Assembly: GCF_004027225.2 (NCBI RefSeq)
Contig: NC_044278.2
Coordinates: forward strand, 96,154,743 to 96,218,742
Direction: 5' to 3'
Origin: Strigops habroptila
Lineage: Eukaryota > Chordata > Aves > Psittaciformes > Psittacidae
Length of the DNA stretch: 64,000 bases
The notes beneath the pieces are model-generated. The model saw only the letters and a program-made list of their open reading frames with translations. It was not told the origin of the DNA and did not search any database. Below, one piece after another: positions 54,840-64,000 of the stretch. The position numbers and the translations under genes were made by a program. Each line of letters starts with the position of its first letter. Position 1 is the first letter of the stretch.

Positions 54840-54845
54840 TTTATT
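54840..54845 (-). terminator. Candidate INTS6 poly(A) signal
   Basis: TTTATT on the plus strand reads AATAAA on the minus strand, 505 nt after the INTS6 stop. A further minus-strand hexamer lies within the T-rich tract near 55.0 kb. Which one is used cannot be told. Confidence 0.45.
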
Positions 54846-54964
54846 GATGGAATAACAAAAGTGCTTTTCTTAAATATTTTTCAAAATACATTTATACAAC
54901 TTACAATAATATATCCAAAATAACTGTATATACAAAACATTACCTTGTTTAATGTATGTGCTGC

Positions 54965-55010
54965 TTTTTTTTCTTTTTTTTTTTTTTTTTTTCCTTTTTT
55001 TTATTTTTTT
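54965..55010. repeat. T-rich homopolymer tract
   Basis: About 45 bases of nearly pure T with three short interruptions (c, cc, a) on the plus strand. It lies in the INTS6 3' UTR. Confidence 0.9.
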
Positions 55011-55349
55011 GAAAATTACAAAGCAACTTTTTGGCAAAGTTCAACCTTAAGAGGTGATAGTTTTGAAGGTTGAATTAAGAAAAATAGAACCTGAGGGAAA
55101 GTGACACTTAAGTCCATGACAAGCAAGAAGTTCTCCATTTAGTTAAATAAGAATGTTTTTGTAATATTTTTCACATTACAAAAATAACAGAAATGAAGAA
55201 AAAAGATGATGGATACTATTCTCATCATTTTATAGAGCAGCTTCTCATTCTTTCAGATATAGGAACTTGAGATAAGAGTGCATGTCAAAAATGAATGCAA
55301 GTAAGGACAGCAGAGCCTTGCTGTGGCTTTCTCTCATGTGCAGTATTTC

Positions 55350-55443
55350 TTAGCTGCTGTTGATATGGTTGACCTGATTGGATCTGCGATGGATTTCTTC
55401 CAGAAAACTCTCAAGCTGTTCTATCAGCATTCGTTTTTTAAAC
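55350..55443 (-). CDS. INTS6: INTS6 last coding exon
   Basis: Phase 2 in; encodes FKKRMLIEQLESFLEEIHRR then SNQVNHINSS and TAA (55352-55350). The acceptor reads taaatacag|g on the minus strand. It is separated from the previous exon by a 3.8 kb intron. Confidence 0.93.
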
Positions 55444-58400
55444 CTGTATTTAAAAGGAAGCATAATAATAGATGCAGCACACAGTAGCACATGAAACATC
55501 ATTCACAAAGCTTTTAGTGAACCCTGGAAACTACAGTTGTTATTTTAGGTCCAGTGCATGCTGAGGTTATATATACCTCATAAGTACATATGCTGTCTCC
55601 TGAAGTTCTGGTAAACTCCTAACTTGCTTTTTCATTTAATACAAAACCATGCTTACTACAGGCTATTCTATCATGTTGCTGAACATCACTCAGCCCTCAG
55701 AAAGCCAGGAAAAAGAGAGTCAAGGGTTTGCTGTTTCTAGAAGTTCTGAAGTACAGGAATAAAACACATGCCAAAAGAACCGTAAACCTAAAGCTGGCAA
55801 GAATTTTTAGGGATTATTTGCATGCCTTCACGGTGTATTCACAGAAGTTAAGTGAAGATTGTTACTGGTGAAGGAATGGCCATTACACAATACAGAGCAG
55901 ATTTCCTGTCAAGAAAATACAAATCAGAAGTTTGAGAAAGAAATGAAAGAAAACACAGATGTAATCCAAGCCTGGAGTCTCTGCAGTTCTATTCCGTATC
56001 AATTACATAAATTGGAAAAGCAGGCCATTTTGTCACCGTTGCTTACACACCTGCCCTAGTGCACACAGCTCCTTGCTGTTTCCAGCTAGCCCTCACCTCC
56101 CTTGCAACATTTCTGTGCCACTTTCTCAACTCAGTACTATTCTGAACAGTACACTGAGTTCAGCCCTGTGACCTTTCTAAACCCCAGCAAAACCCTCTAG
56201 TCCTAGCCAGGCCTCCCAGTCCATGGCATCTGCCCCTGATTCCCAGACCACAGACCTCCCCACAATCCCAGCTTGACTATTGGGAAACAAGCTCCCATTC
56301 CCAACCACTTACTATCTCATGAATACCTGTGCTCTGAGCCCTTTCCCGTATTTCTCACCACAGTTCTCCTCAGTAACCCCACAGAAACCCCACACTTCGA
56401 TTACTGCTTCCCCTCCATTCTTCCTCACTGCTTTCACAACTGCTCCCTGCTTATTGAAAAGTATTAACCTGGGAAAGAGACAATTATTCCTTTTTATTCC
56501 CTCTAGTAAAAGTCTTAAGCTAACAGCAGTGCTGTTAGGAAAAAAACCCTAGTGAAAATTTAAAAAAAAGAAACTAGGAAAAAAAAAACCAACCTAGTGA
56601 AAATTTAACATGCTCATATTCTGTGCAAGTGACCAAGCAATGTTACTTTCCAGAATACCTTCAAGCCCCTGCTAAGCAGCTGTACAAGTTAGCAGCAGAT
56701 AATTCCTACAAACTTAAAACCTGATGGAAGGTGGAGAAAAAACACATTGCTAACTATTCTCACCTTACTGTTGGCACAAGAATTCAGGTTTACAGTGCAC
56801 TACGTCAAGCCCTTCAGTACATCTCACTGAAAGTTCCTTTCCAATGCTGAACCCCATAGCAAACAATTTTTTTTGAAGGCAGGAGAAACAATTTAACACA
56901 TAAAATATTATAATTAACATAATTAAGCACTGACTGCAATTCAACTGTTCACTCTGCTAGGAATATTAGTACCCTTAATAATAGAACTTTCTTGAGTAGT
57001 TCTAGCTATTGAGCTTAACGCTTCATTATTATTTTGAAAGTGGTTGTATGAATTCTTGCCAGCACTTTTATCACAAGTGGGTATTGCTCAGCATTTTGTC
57101 TAGATACACACTTCAGGCTTTGCAATGTGTATTGTTAGCTTAAAGCTCTTCATTTGAAGAATAACTAAAGGGGAATTGAATTTCTTATAATGAGAAGTTG
57201 CCTGATTTGAGGAATGTTAATGTGTGTTTTGTCAGATTTTGCTCTACACTGTTTAGCAGAGAATAAAAGAAGAAACTTATTCTTAGTGCTAGGACCATAA
57301 ATGGATTGCTATGCCAACTGCAGAAATACCGAAGACGTCTCCACTACCTAGGCTAATTCCTTTTAGCCCTTTCCTAAACAGCTCTTCATTCTCCAAAGTT
57401 ACAGCCATCTACTGGTAAGACATGTCTCTTGTGTTCAGTAAGAACTCCTTATAAGCACTGAGCCAAATGTGTGTCACTAAGCATAGGAAAAGTCTTTCTC
57501 AGACTAGCAAAGGATTTGAAATTGAGATGTGGTATCTCCTCAGCCCTAATATTTTCACAACTGAAGAAATGGAGGACTGGAAGAAAAAAAAAAGTAAAAA
57601 ATCCATTATCTACCTCATCTTGATTTCTGCCTCTCAAAAGCAACAGCTTTTCTGCCATCAGAAGAGGAACTGTGAGGCAGTTTCCAAAGGAAGCTGAAAA
57701 CTGCAGATTGTCCTAGAAATTTTCCTCTCCCTTCACAACTCTCTAGTAAACTAACTCCAGAATTGAACAGGGATTGTTTTTAAACACACATTTTGTTGCT
57801 GAAATGTTTGAGAGCTTAGGGCTCCTTGGAGCAGGGAAGCAGAGCAGACATCCCAAATTTGAATTGCGTTCCGTGGCATTGCGAAGGTCAGCTATCAGTT
57901 AACAAAACTAGACTTTGACAACTCTGGAGAGCCTAGAGATGTTTTCTGCAGGGACCAGGTAACCTTGGTTAAATGGGCTTGCCTGAATAAGGAAAGCAGC
58001 AGAGAACTGCACAGGGATTGTAAGCAGTGTTATTCAGTTGGGTAAAATAACCACACTATAAAAATCCAACCTAAGAGAGAAGAGGAAGGAGAGATAAAGC
58101 TGTTCCTGCACTCCAGCCAATAAAAATTAAAGTTTAACAACACTCAACAGAAACAGAATTGCCAGCCTTTTCCACCAGTAGATACAGTAAACTGTTGGAT
58201 ATGGTGGGAGGTAGGATTTAATTCTGATGCAACACTCAACTGCTGCCAAATTTTGTAGGGATTCAACTCAAGATAGCTGGAATAGAGAGGCTGTGAAACA
58301 GAGACAAGAATTACAGATTATATAAGGAGCCTAACTTCAGAGGCATAAATATTCCAACCCCATTAAGGGCTGCCCCAGACTCCAGAAGAAACAGCATTGT

Positions 58401-61400
58401 TTTGCTGTGCTGAGACAGTGAGGAAGCATGTATAATATACAGGCTATGACCTGCATGGGTTTCTGAAATAAGTCTCAAAGTTACAGTTATATTTATGATC
58501 CAAGCAAGATGTTGGAATTATTAGTTCACTTCAACTCAAACACTATGGGTTCCAATCATAATTACACATTTCTCCTTTCTTTCCTCTACAAGGCCAAGCA
58601 AGTATGGTCAGTCTAGGTATGCTGTAAGGAACAGTTTCTACCTGGATTAACAACATGGGGTTTAAATCCTCAGCAAGTCTCTCAACTGCAGTGAGAAACT
58701 ACCTCCCATTTCCAGAGCCTCAGACAGGACTCTCAAGGAAATACACTGCCTGAAGACGAGAAACATAGCTTTATGGAACATACCTGGATCTCAAAATTGT
58801 TTTTAGGACAAGATTTTTAATTGATCCAGAATACTGAATGTCAACTGTTTCTGGAAGCCTAATTCACAGTAACATGCAGTTCCATCAGTTTTTCAAATTA
58901 GCAGTATGCTCACATGTGAACTTTGGAACCTGAAGTGTTTTCTATAGTTAACTTCTCTTTCTACGTCATTGTTCATGTCTACATTTCTGCAGTTACGATT
59001 TTGGCAGTTACAGCTGCTAACATTAAGACAAAATCTGAGGCAAAAAGGTAAGCTTGTGCAAACTACGTGCATCAGGAAGTTTGTGTGCTTCTGTTCATTT
59101 CCCAGGGAATTACTTACTTGCAGTGTAAAGCACCGTGTGGCAAGTTTCAAAGAAAGAACTCCATGGTTGTCAAGCAGTTATGTATAGCAGTACATGGTGT
59201 AGTTTTAGAAGATTAATACAATTCAGTTACCTACCTTGAAGCTTCTTTAATAATATTTTGTAAAAATATCAGTCGGGTTTGTAAGCTTCCTTGTACATGC
59301 TTCAGTAAAAAGAAGATTCTTTCATATTCTTAAAGAAAAGAGCAAAATCAGTTACTTAAATGCCTATACAGATATCAGCTGCCATAGATCTAAGTGAAAT
59401 GCAACAGATTTCATTTAGCTTTTGAAAGCTTTAAGGATATATAACCTATCAACCAGGCCTGTAGCAATAACATACTGTTTAATAAACACTAACATTAATA
59501 AACACAGGATACTGCAGTTAGGATATTACTGGAACACTAACAAGTTCACTTTAATACCAGTAATACGAAAAAACATGACTTTCAAACACTGATAGGTAGA
59601 GCAATGTTTTAATCACTTATCCAGGAAGTTTCTAACAGAGGTTCCAAAACAAATCTTTTCAGCTTTAAATTTATTTTGCTCCAGTTTCATGGCTCAATAC
59701 ATTTCCAAAATAGTGATCTAATATGAATTCTTTGTCTAACTCTCATGCCAATCATCCAAAAGAAAGATTTGGTATACTTACTCCTTCCTGGTTTTCGGAT
59801 CTCTTTCATAATTTGTGCTCTTAGCTCTATATTAACCTCTCTGGAACTTCTGCAATGCACTGGTTTTTTCCCTTTGCTGGGTGAAGACATTGGCAAGTTC
59901 TCTTCGGTACTTTGTTCTTTACTACCCAATTCCTCATGATTCTCCAAAAACCCATCAACATTCAAGTTATTCGCTAAATGTTCATGGCCTACATCCTCTG
60001 TATGAGCTGGTGGTCGATCCAATGAATTGAACGAAGAAGAGGACATTGAAAACTCTGAATCCACAGTATTTGGGAAAACATCTGATGAAAGTGGATCTGT
60101 AACATGATTCTCAACCACATCATCCATTGTAACCTCATTATTTGTTTCTGATGCTGAAAAAAACAGATACATTTGCCAGTTTCACATTCTTTATCACCTG
60201 ATAAAAGTCAATGAATCAGTTCAGTATTAAACTCTTGTAAAACTATGCTCCAGCTTATATACTTTAGTGTACATGCCAGGCATAAGAAAATGAGTTTCTG
60301 AATTCTAACACTGAGCAGATCTCTATAATCTCCTGGCAGTTAATGGCTTAAAAAAATCACAAGTATATTCTTTATATGAAAATGGAAATTCCTACATGGA
60401 CTACCAGCAAAAGAAAAAGCAGCTGTAAAATGTGCTTTTATGACATGCTTGTTTCTCCCTATTACACTGAACTGACAAAGTTCACTTTAGGGCTGAACAG
60501 TGAACAAGATTGTTACACAGCACCTCAACTCCACTCTAAGGGAAGTGAATTCACTAAGGTACAGCAAAATTCAAATTAAGTTCATGTTGTGATACTTTTG
60601 GAGCATCTGAATTCTCAGGCAAAAGAAGAACACCCTTCTGACTGTTTACATTGTCTCTTCATTTAGTACAGGAAACATTGTTTATAGTGGGAAGTTCATA
60701 TGAAAGAGACTTCTGTCTAAAAGATTATCTTAACTCTTTCTGTAATTAAGCCCAAATGCATAAATACTTCATTTGCAAAAATGAGGGATAAAATAGCTGT
60801 ATTTGGGAAATCAGCCAATGGTATTTTTACGTAAGTTTTTTGCAGAAATTAAAACGTAAACTCTCTAAAGATGAGGAAGATTCACTTACTTTTGTGAACA
60901 GGAATAGGTTTAACAAGGTCAGGCTGCGCTTGTGTGATTGGTGTTGGTGGCCCTTTTCCTCCGATGTGATTATTCACAACCGGAGGAGTTTGTGGTCGAC
61001 CTCTGAGCAGGGGTGACATACAACGTCGTCGTTTTGGAATCCCTTGCATATTTGGTTCTCCAGGTCTTTTATGTTTATTTTGAGGCCCTGATACAAACTC
61101 ATCCGCTTCATCTATCATCATTCCCTATAATTAAATTAATGGGGAGAATTCTTAAACTTTATGCCAAAACCTCACCATATTAAAGACAACAGATGCTTTG
61201 ATGTTATGATGCTGTTTACCATGTACAACACACCATAATGCACTGCATTCTCAAATGTCGATCAAATCCTTCCAGGACCAAATCAATGTGCTTAAGGCCC
61301 TTATCCAACAGTCTGCTGAGACAATTGAGTGGGCTGTCAAGCTTCTTTTTCCGTAATTGCAAAATGACTTAAACATTTAAAAGAGCAGCTCTGAATAATA

Positions 61401-63652
61401 TTGGCAATCAGGTCAAGTCCAAGGCATATAGGGACAGAAGGGAGGGCCCATGCTTTCAGAGTTACTGGAAGCTTTTTATGGGGGAAGCTTGGTAAAGGAA
61501 ACATGATTAGATATTAGCTATACTACAGTGACAAATGTATTTCATTTATAATACAATTCAGAAGCATAATACTGGTTTTCCAATAAAGACTGCCTTCCAT
61601 AGGGTACTATCGATGGAAAAACATCTGAAACGCTCTCTTGTAAGCAGTACTTTTCCAAATACTTGAAAGTGTTTCTCCACTATATTGCTCTTTCAATGGT
61701 CAAATCAGAAGCATGCACACATGCACACATACACACACAAGCACATTTTTTAAAAAGCTTTACAGAAAACTCACCTTTTTGTCCAATTTGAATGGATTGC
61801 CAAATGTATGAAGCCTTCGTGGTTGATCAGGATCAAGCTCTCGGAGTGGAGAAGGTACTTGTTTTAGATACTCCTGGTAGTTTCCCATTTGTGCTATAGG
61901 TACACTGTGAACTTGATCTATCATAACAGAAGTGTTTATTAACACATGATACTGCTCACCTTATGACAATTTAGTTTATATCCACTCCATACCTCCAGTT
62001 TTCAGTCTTCTATCAAATGCATTAACAAAATAGATGTGCAACACTCATCATTATTCTAGCCTAACTGGTACTTATAATATCATGGTTTGAGTGCAGGAAA
62101 CTTGCTTAAATGAATCTGTGTCTTGCATATTTATCATTATGATAGGGAAATAAACAATAGTTGTCATGCATAGATATTAGTTTTCCAATGTGTCCCATAA
62201 CTTTACAACAAGGTAGATCGGTGAAAAAACTGAGACTGGGGACAAATTGTAACTACAACATTACTACAAACAAAAGATACATTAATGCAAAGTAGTAATG
62301 CCATGCTACATACAGCTTTGACATAACTCCATCCAATTTTAGCCACGCAGAATTTAATCAAGACTGGCATTTTCCCAAAGCAACAGTGATTTTTTGGCCA
62401 CTGAAATCAACAAATTCTTAAAATTCATAGGACCTGATTCTAAACTTGTTATGGATTTAAAGTTGTCAAGCCTTTGATCAAGCAAAATGTACATTACCAG
62501 AAATAGCAGGAAAAAAAATAACATTAGGTTTTATGTGGTTTAACTCCCTCTCCAAAGAGCAACTTCTCTGCATGTCACATTACATTATCACTTGATCACA
62601 GACGTTAATCTGACCTCAGTAGTGGCAGAACTAATGTAGCATACAAGTGCCTTTCACTTGCATTGCCCTTCTCATTTTCTCCGCTTATTTCATCATCTTC
62701 CGTTAGATGCCATAAAGTAGTACCAAAAGACACAGTAGGAAGGTAAAGGAATATATTAGCAGACTACTGAACTATTTGCTGTTGGCCTGAAGGGCAAAAG
62801 GATCACACTGGCAGCACCCAGTGAGCGAGCTTACTTTTCCACTGCTCACAATCCACATTTATGGAGAAAGATCGTAATGTTCAGAACTGCCCTGTGACTT
62901 TTTTCCTCAGATACTCATGAAAGTTGGAAAACACAGCGAACAAAATCTGATGTAAAAGCCCAAGTCTCCTCATACAGACCAAAAGACAGAGCAGCGAATC
63001 CGCAATCTTCCCTCCCCTCACCATTTTTTCTTCCAGTAAGTTATTTAAGGAAAAAAAAAAAAAGTCTAAAATACCCATGCAGTTTAATGGCAGCATCAGA
63101 CTTCCACTACGTTTTAAAGCACTATGCTATTTGTTACTGTCTTCTATTTTTTTTAGCACCAATCATATCACAGGTAGACAAAAAATAAATCGTTATCTAA
63201 CCTTCATCTTGTCCTTTGAGGAACTTGCGAGTACTCTTCAGTAAATTAGATCTCATTCGTGTTAACTGATCCAAAAGATTTCTTCTGGGTATGTCATAAG
63301 CATTTCTAAAAGTCTGAGGTTTCAAATCCTATGGTACCAGTAAATAAAGTTCCAATTAATACCATGTATGAAACAATATTTAGCATTTCAATGGAAGTAT
63401 ATTGAAAATAACAACATTACACACAGTGGTGCTTACCTTATTCAGCAAAGCTATTTGGAACCCAGCATACTCCTTCATATTGAGGTCTAGAGGTCTATGA
63501 GGAATTTCCCCAGTAATCCCCTGTAGCAGATGTTGAAAATCGTTCCTATGTGCCATAGACAGGTTGTGTGATCTGCTTCTGACCTTAATTCCAGTCTCTT
63601 GCGCTACCTTTTTGCCTACAGAGCCAATGACTCTATCGGACTCTATTTTGGC
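55350..63652 (-). CDS. INTS6: INTS6, Integrator complex subunit 6, 3' half of gene (seven coding exons)
   Basis: Seven minus-strand exons (63652-63437, 63328-63202, 61917-61775, 61124-60890, 60153-59782, 59328-59235, 55443-55350) join with matching phases into 426 codons plus TAA. The human protein has 887 residues, so this is the C-terminal half; the N-terminal von Willebrand A domain lies beyond 64000. Recognisable stretches are KIESDRVIGSVGKKVAQETG, QVHSVPIAQMGNYQEYLKQ, KHKRPGEPNMQGIPKRRR and a closing block (LRAQIMKEIRKPGR to HINSS) that is the C-terminal domain shared by INTS6, SAGE1 and DDX26B. INTS6 rather than INTS6L (DDX26B) is chosen from the central sequence and the SERPINE3 neighbour. 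Integrator acts in the nucleus on snRNA 3' processing and promoter-proximal Pol II termination; INTS6 helps tether PP2A. Confidence 0.95.
55444..59234 (-). other. INTS6 last intron (3.8 kb)
   Basis: No transposon recognised. Small frames on both strands (60-90 codons) have no recognisable similarity. Confidence 0.85.
59235..59328 (-). CDS. INTS6: INTS6 exon (C-terminal domain)
   Basis: Phase 1 in, phase 2 out; 30 complete codons with YERIFFLLKHVQGSLQTRL and IFLQNIIKEAS. Donor ttcaag|gtaggt on the minus strand. Too short to be obvious from open frames; found by family pattern. Confidence 0.92.
59329..59781 (-). other. INTS6 intron
   Basis: 453 bp, AT-rich, nothing recognised. Confidence 0.85.
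59782..60153 (-). CDS. INTS6: INTS6 exon (acidic/Ser-rich linker into the C-terminal domain)
   Basis: Phase 1 to 1, 124 codons. It is acidic and Ser-rich (VDSEFSMSSSSFNSLDRP), then conserved at the end (LRAQIMKEIRKPGR). The acceptor tttttttcag|ca and donor aaggа-like site at gga|gtaagt close the exon; the Lys codon is completed by the next exon. Confidence 0.92.
60154..60889 (-). other. INTS6 intron
   Basis: 736 bp, AT-rich, nothing recognised. Confidence 0.85.
60890..61124 (-). CDS. INTS6: INTS6 exon
   Basis: Phase 0 in, phase 1 out; contains GMMIDEADEFVSGPQNK, a basic KRPGEPNMQGIPKRRR segment (possible nuclear localisation signal) and VVNNHIGGKGPPTP. Donor cacaaaa|gtaagt. Confidence 0.94.
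61125..61774 (-). other. INTS6 intron
   Basis: 650 bp. A short CA-rich microsatellite (cacacatgcacacatacacac) lies near 61715-61740. Confidence 0.85.
61775..61917 (-). CDS. INTS6: INTS6 exon
   Basis: Phase 1 in, phase 0 out; contains QVHSVPIAQMGNYQEYLKQ and a LRELDPDQPRRLHTFGNPFK run, identical or nearly so to mammalian INTS6. Donor aaaaag|gtgagt. Confidence 0.94.
61918..63201 (-). other. INTS6 intron
   Basis: 1.3 kb, AT-rich, nothing recognised. Confidence 0.85.
63202..63328 (-). CDS. INTS6: INTS6 exon
   Basis: Phase 0 in, phase 1 out; contains DLKPQTFRNAYDIPRRNLLD and MRSNLLKSTRKFLKGQDE. The donor gatgaag|gttaga is non-optimal at its third intron position but still GT. Confidence 0.93.
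63437..63652 (-). CDS. INTS6: INTS6 exon (first of the window on the minus strand)
   Basis: Phase 0 to 0, 72 codons from AKIESDRV to the QIALLNK end. The donor reads aataag|gtaagc on the minus strand. The acceptor reads ttcaaattaag|gcc and is preceded by a TTTA tandem repeat (plus strand 63661-63681). Confidence 0.93.
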
Positions 63653-64000
63653 CTTAATTTGAAATAAATAAATAAATAAAATTGACAATATGCTCTTAAA
63701 AGGATTAGTCAGACTTATTCATTTTAAATTCCTACCTAGAAGATTCAACAATGTGCTAATAAACTATGATGACTATAACCAGGATAAGTGCTTAAGGAGT
63801 GCTTAATACATAACCATTTAATGCTTACTACAATTTTAAATATAGTGAACAGTTTGTGCCTAGGTCTTCTGCATATTTCTTCTCTGCTGCCCTTTATGGT
63901 ATCTAAGCACCAATATGCATGCAATGCTTTTATTTTCATAAAATGCCATAATTGGACTAGTAATTCTCTGCAAATCTCTCTGTACTCTAATAGTTTTCTA
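63653..64000 (-). other. INTS6 intron, partial at window edge
   Basis: Begins with an AAAT tandem run (63661-63681) beside the acceptor. No exon seen to the end of the window. Confidence 0.75.

Larger units (their letters stand above)
54820..55349 (-). other. INTS6: INTS6 3' UTR (probable extent)
   Basis: Minus-strand sequence after the TAA at 55352-55350. It includes a long T-rich run on the plus strand (about 54965-55010), so the transcript would carry an internal A-rich stretch that could mimic a poly(A) tail in oligo-dT priming. Confidence 0.5.

Overview
The window is a bird nuclear locus. CR1 retrotransposons occur in both orientations with their typical avian 3' ends, one solo LTR of a type I associate with ERVL-like elements of neoavian genomes is present, and three vertebrate genes lie in the same order as on human 13q14.3: FAM124A (+), SERPINE3 (+), INTS6 (-). 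Neoaves is an inference from the LTR; species cannot be told from the sequence.

Layout. 1-11880 holds the last two coding exons of FAM124A (351-1090 and 11077-11880), separated by a 10 kb intron with a CR1 tail, a probable older CR1 relic and a perfect 90-bp tandem duplication. Its 3' UTR probably runs to about 13.3 kb. 13.3-37.8 kb is a 24.5 kb intergenic region: an old antisense CR1 split by a younger sense CR1 (15.5-17.6 kb), a very old antisense CR1/L3-like LINE (18.4-19.6 kb), another CR1 (21.4-21.9 kb), two unassigned exon-like segments (21957-22068 and 22623-22780), a complete solo LTR (24486-25054), several perfect hairpins, and a possible broken coding relic on the minus strand (35.4-35.8 kb).

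37818-53723 is a complete eight-exon SERPINE3. Exon phases all agree and encode a 396-residue secreted serpin with predicted P1-P1' Arg362-Ser363. The intron before exon 6 ends in about 190 nt of T/G sequence that contains no adenine, which leaves no normally placed branch-point A.

54.8-63.65 kb is the 3' half of INTS6 on the minus strand (seven coding exons plus 3' UTR), converging on SERPINE3 with about 1 kb between the likely poly(A) signals.

The three genes are not a functional unit: FAM124A is a poorly characterised family protein, SERPINE3 an extracellular serpin that has been linked to the eye, and INTS6 a subunit of the nuclear Integrator complex. They share a neighbourhood, not a pathway. 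I saw no viral coding genes, CRISPR, tRNA or rRNA genes.
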